A stretch of DNA of 64,000 nucleotides from assembly GCF_014652715.1 (NCBI RefSeq), contig NZ_BMZI01000002.1, positions 272,328 through 336,327 of the forward strand. Reading direction: 5' to 3'. This DNA is from Salinicola rhizosphaerae (GTDB taxonomy: Bacteria; Pseudomonadota; Gammaproteobacteria; Pseudomonadales; Halomonadaceae). A program made the position numbers and the translations under genes. The number at the start of each line of letters is the position of its first letter. Position 1 is the first letter of the stretch. Of this stretch, positions 62,290 to 64,000 are shown piece by piece. The notes below the pieces were generated by a model that was not told the origin of the DNA, ran no database searches, and saw only the letters and a list, made by a program, of their open reading frames with translations.

Positions 62290-62940
62290 GTGTCATCAGT
62301 TTCCCTCTCCACTGCTGCCTCCAACCAAGCGGCCTCGAACCACGCAGCCTCCCATGAGGCAGCGCGTCATCGCTCGCGCGGCGCGACGCCACCGGCCTGG
62401 ATACCGGCACGGGCGCAGCGTTTCCGCCTGAGTGCCGCGTGGTGGCGCTGGCTCGCCTCGACCGACTCGCTGACCGCCCGCCTCGTCGCCGCCTCGCCGG
62501 CATCGTTCAGCGTCCGTCTGCTGCGCCAGGGCATCGCGCGACCTTACCGCGACGAAGCGCAGGCGCTGGGAATGCCAACTGACCGGGTCGCTTGGGTCCG
62601 TGAAGTAGCGCTGATGAGCGGCGAGCGCGCGTGGGTCAGCGCGCGCTCGGTGGCCCCGCTCACGCATATCGGGCGGCGGCGACTGCGCACGCTGGGAGAA
62701 CGCTCGCTGGGAAGCTGGCTGTTTGCGCAGCCGGATCTCGAGCGCGGTCCGATCGAGCTGGCGCGCCTCGGCCCAGCGGCGGCCGGCGACTGGATACGTC
62801 GCTCGCGGTTTCGCCACGGCGCCATCGAGCTGCTGGTCCAGGAGTGTTTCCGATTCGAAATGGCCGAGGATCTCGGGCTGGATCGCCAGCTCGGCATCAC
62901 GCGGCGCGCAGCGCTCGAAGCCGAGGCGCAACTGCGATAA
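62290..62940 (+). CDS. ubiC: Chorismate lyase
   Basis: This 216-residue protein resembles UbiC: W-V-R-E-V-A-L (Arg in the active site), then L-G-S-W-L-F, R-R-S-R-F and the glutamate in L-V-Q-E-C-F. It converts chorismate to 4-hydroxybenzoate and pyruvate, the first step of ubiquinone synthesis. About 45 Ala/Ser/His-rich residues precede the conserved part. The GTG at 62290 is the longest start, and a downstream start is possible. UbiA follows after 31 bp, as is usual. Confidence 0.9.
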   Translation: MSSVSLSTAASNQAASNHAASHEAARHRSRGATPPAWIPARAQRFRLSAAWWRWLASTDSLTARLVAASPASFSVRLLRQGIARPYRDEAQALGMPTDRVAWVREVALMSGERAWVSARSVAPLTHIGRRRLRTLGERSLGSWLFAQPDLERGPIELARLGPAAAGDWIRRSRFRHGAIELLVQECFRFEMAEDLGLDRQLGITRRAALEAEAQLR

Positions 62941-62971
62941 GGTCGCTGCGCCCGCCGTCACGGAGATTGCC

Positions 62972-63898
62972 ATGTCCAGCGCCAACGATTCAGCCGCCCG
63001 CTCACACGGCGACGATGATTCAGCCGCCCGGCCCCGCGGCCTCGCTCGCCTGCCCGACTTCCTGCGTCTGACGCGGCTGGACAAGCCGATCGGCACCTGG
63101 CTTCTGATGTGGCCGACGCTGTGGGCGCTGTGGCTCGCTGCCGAGGGGTTGCCGGATCGACCGACGCTTTTGATCTTCGTCATCGGTGTCTATCTGATGC
63201 GCGCCGCCGGCTGCGTGGTCAACGACTACGCCGATCGCCACTTCGACGGACACGTCAAACGCACGAAAGCCCGTCCGCTGGCGACGGGCCGCATCCACGA
63301 GCGCGAGGCGAAGGGCCTGTTCGTGACACTGGTCGCCGCCGCCTTCGTGCTGGTCTGCTTCACCAACTGGCAAACCATCCTGCTCTCCTTTGGCGGCGCC
63401 GCGCTGGCCTCGATCTATCCGTTCATGAAGCGCTACACCCACCTGCCACAGGTGGTGCTGGGCATGGCCTTCTCGTGGGGCATTCCGATGGCATTCATGG
63501 CGATCACGCTTCACGTGCCGCTGGAAGCATGGCTGCTGCTGGTCGCCAATGTCGCCTGGACCGTCGCCTACGACACCGAGTACGCCATGGTCGACCGTGA
63601 TGACGACATCAAGATCGGGATCAAGTCCACTGCGCGACTGTTCGGCCGCGCCGACAAGCTGATCATCGGCCTGCTGCAGCTCGTGACCCTCGTGCTGCTC
63701 GGCTGGATCGGCGTACGCATGACGCTGGGCGGCTTCTTCTGGCTCGGACTAGCCGCCATGGCGGCCACCTTCGTCTATCAGCAGTGGCTGATTCGTCATC
63801 GCCAGCGCGACCCCTGCTTTCGCGCCTTTCTCAACAATTTCTGGTCCGGTCTGCTGGTGTTCGCCGGGCTGGTGCTGACCCTCTGGCCGGTGGTGTAG
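62972..63898 (+). CDS. ubiA: 4-hydroxybenzoate octaprenyltransferase
   Basis: This 308-residue prenyltransferase has about eight to nine membrane helices and both Asp-rich motifs: N-D-Y-A-D-R-H-F-D at 84-92 and [12 protein letters not shown] at about 201-212. It attaches the polyprenyl chain to 4-hydroxybenzoate in the inner membrane. GGAG is six bases before ATG 62972; the longer frame overlaps ubiC. The first 20 residues contain a duplicated D-S-A-A-R, from a 14-bp direct repeat at 62987 and 63017. Confidence 0.96.
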   Translation: MSSANDSAARSHGDDDSAARPRGLARLPDFLRLTRLDKPIGTWLLMWPTLWALWLAAEGLPDRPTLLIFVIGVYLMRAAGCVVNDYADRHFDGHVKRTKARPLATGRIHEREAKGLFVTLVAAAFVLVCFTNWQTILLSFGGAALASIYPFMKRYTHLPQVVLGMAFSWGIPMAFMAITLHVPLEAWLLLVANVAWTVAYDTEYAMVDRDDDIKIGIKSTARLFGRADKLIIGLLQLVTLVLLGWIGVRMTLGGFFWLGLAAMAATFVYQQWLIRHRQRDPCFRAFLNNFWSGLLVFAGLVLTLWPVV

Positions 63899-63939
63899 AC
63901 CACCGCTCGGCGGCCATCGCAGCGGTCAGGTTGGCGCGA

Positions 63940-63990
63940 CTGTCATATCGCTGTCATATTTTCACGATGTAATCGTCACCGTTCTGTCAC
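63940..63990 (+). promoter_or_regulatory. Tandem Pho boxes at the right edge
   Basis: CTGTCAT occurs at 63940 and 63951 (together CTGTCATATCGCTGTCAT, a strong Pho box), TCGTCAC at 63973 and CTGTCAC at 63984. All are on the same 11-bp phase, with a weak unit at 63962. This implies PhoB-controlled transcription to the right, most likely phoB-phoR as in Pseudomonas beyond ubiA. Confidence 0.85.
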
Positions 63991-64000
63991 GGCCGGCGGG

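Overview
The window is a dense, high-GC (roughly 60-65% by eye) gammaproteobacterial chromosome segment with 61 recognisable protein genes, no rRNA or tRNA genes, no CRISPR array and no insertion sequence. Gene orders such as gmk-rpoZ-spoT-ridA, oxyR-recG and hupB / rubredoxin reductase / ubiC-ubiA followed by Pho boxes suggest a Halomonadaceae-type bacterium (Halomonas, Salinicola or a relative). This is inferred from synteny and protein style, not from a search.

Left part (1-31143), mostly accessory. It opens with two spore-coat-U (Csu-type pilus) subunit genes running off the left edge. Next come an inositol-phosphatase-family gene, a PRISE-type enone reductase divergent from a LysR regulator, the OhrR/Ohr peroxide pair, a tandem pair of RcnB-like periplasmic proteins, an MFS exporter, glutaredoxin 2, a DUF924 protein and NfsA. 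A MocR-type regulator is divergent from an AlaX-LysE operon. A LysR-centred redox cassette follows: cyclophilin-like protein, tautomerase, SDR, carboxymuconolactone-decarboxylase lipoprotein and two paralogous cupins, one secreted and one cytosolic. Then come a 2-hydroxyacid dehydrogenase, a Fur-box-preceded siderophore-binding protein with a TonB-dependent receptor, and an Lrp / class V aminotransferase / hydantoinase A-B / MHS transporter catabolic cluster.

Middle part (31288-47228), mainly conserved housekeeping: pyrC, an MFS gene, gmk, rpoZ, spoT, ridA, thpR, a YeeZ-like SDR gene, oxyR, recG, a yccS-like gene with a heavily structured leader, and a translationally coupled DUF4105 / DUF2236 pair.

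Right part (47246-64000). The clearest system is a complete set of genes for the non-phosphorylating D-apiose route: apsD (dehydrogenase), apnL (lactonase), apnO (oxidoisomerase) and oiaC (decarboxylase), with an MFS transporter and a GntR/FCD regulator. Two nearly identical 18-bp sites, one upstream of the transporter and one between apnL and apsD, look like the regulator's operators. It is followed by trpI-trpBA, pirin, yceI, a small gene whose stop codon abuts a 13.6-copy heptanucleotide repeat, hupB, a rubredoxin-reductase-like gene, ubiC and ubiA. The right edge carries PhoB half-sites at 11-bp spacing, implying phoB lies just beyond the window.

Many long frames antisense to these genes are products of high GC and were left out. 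The pathway families are known. The likely new points are their combination, the shared operator, the repeat tracts and the structured leaders.
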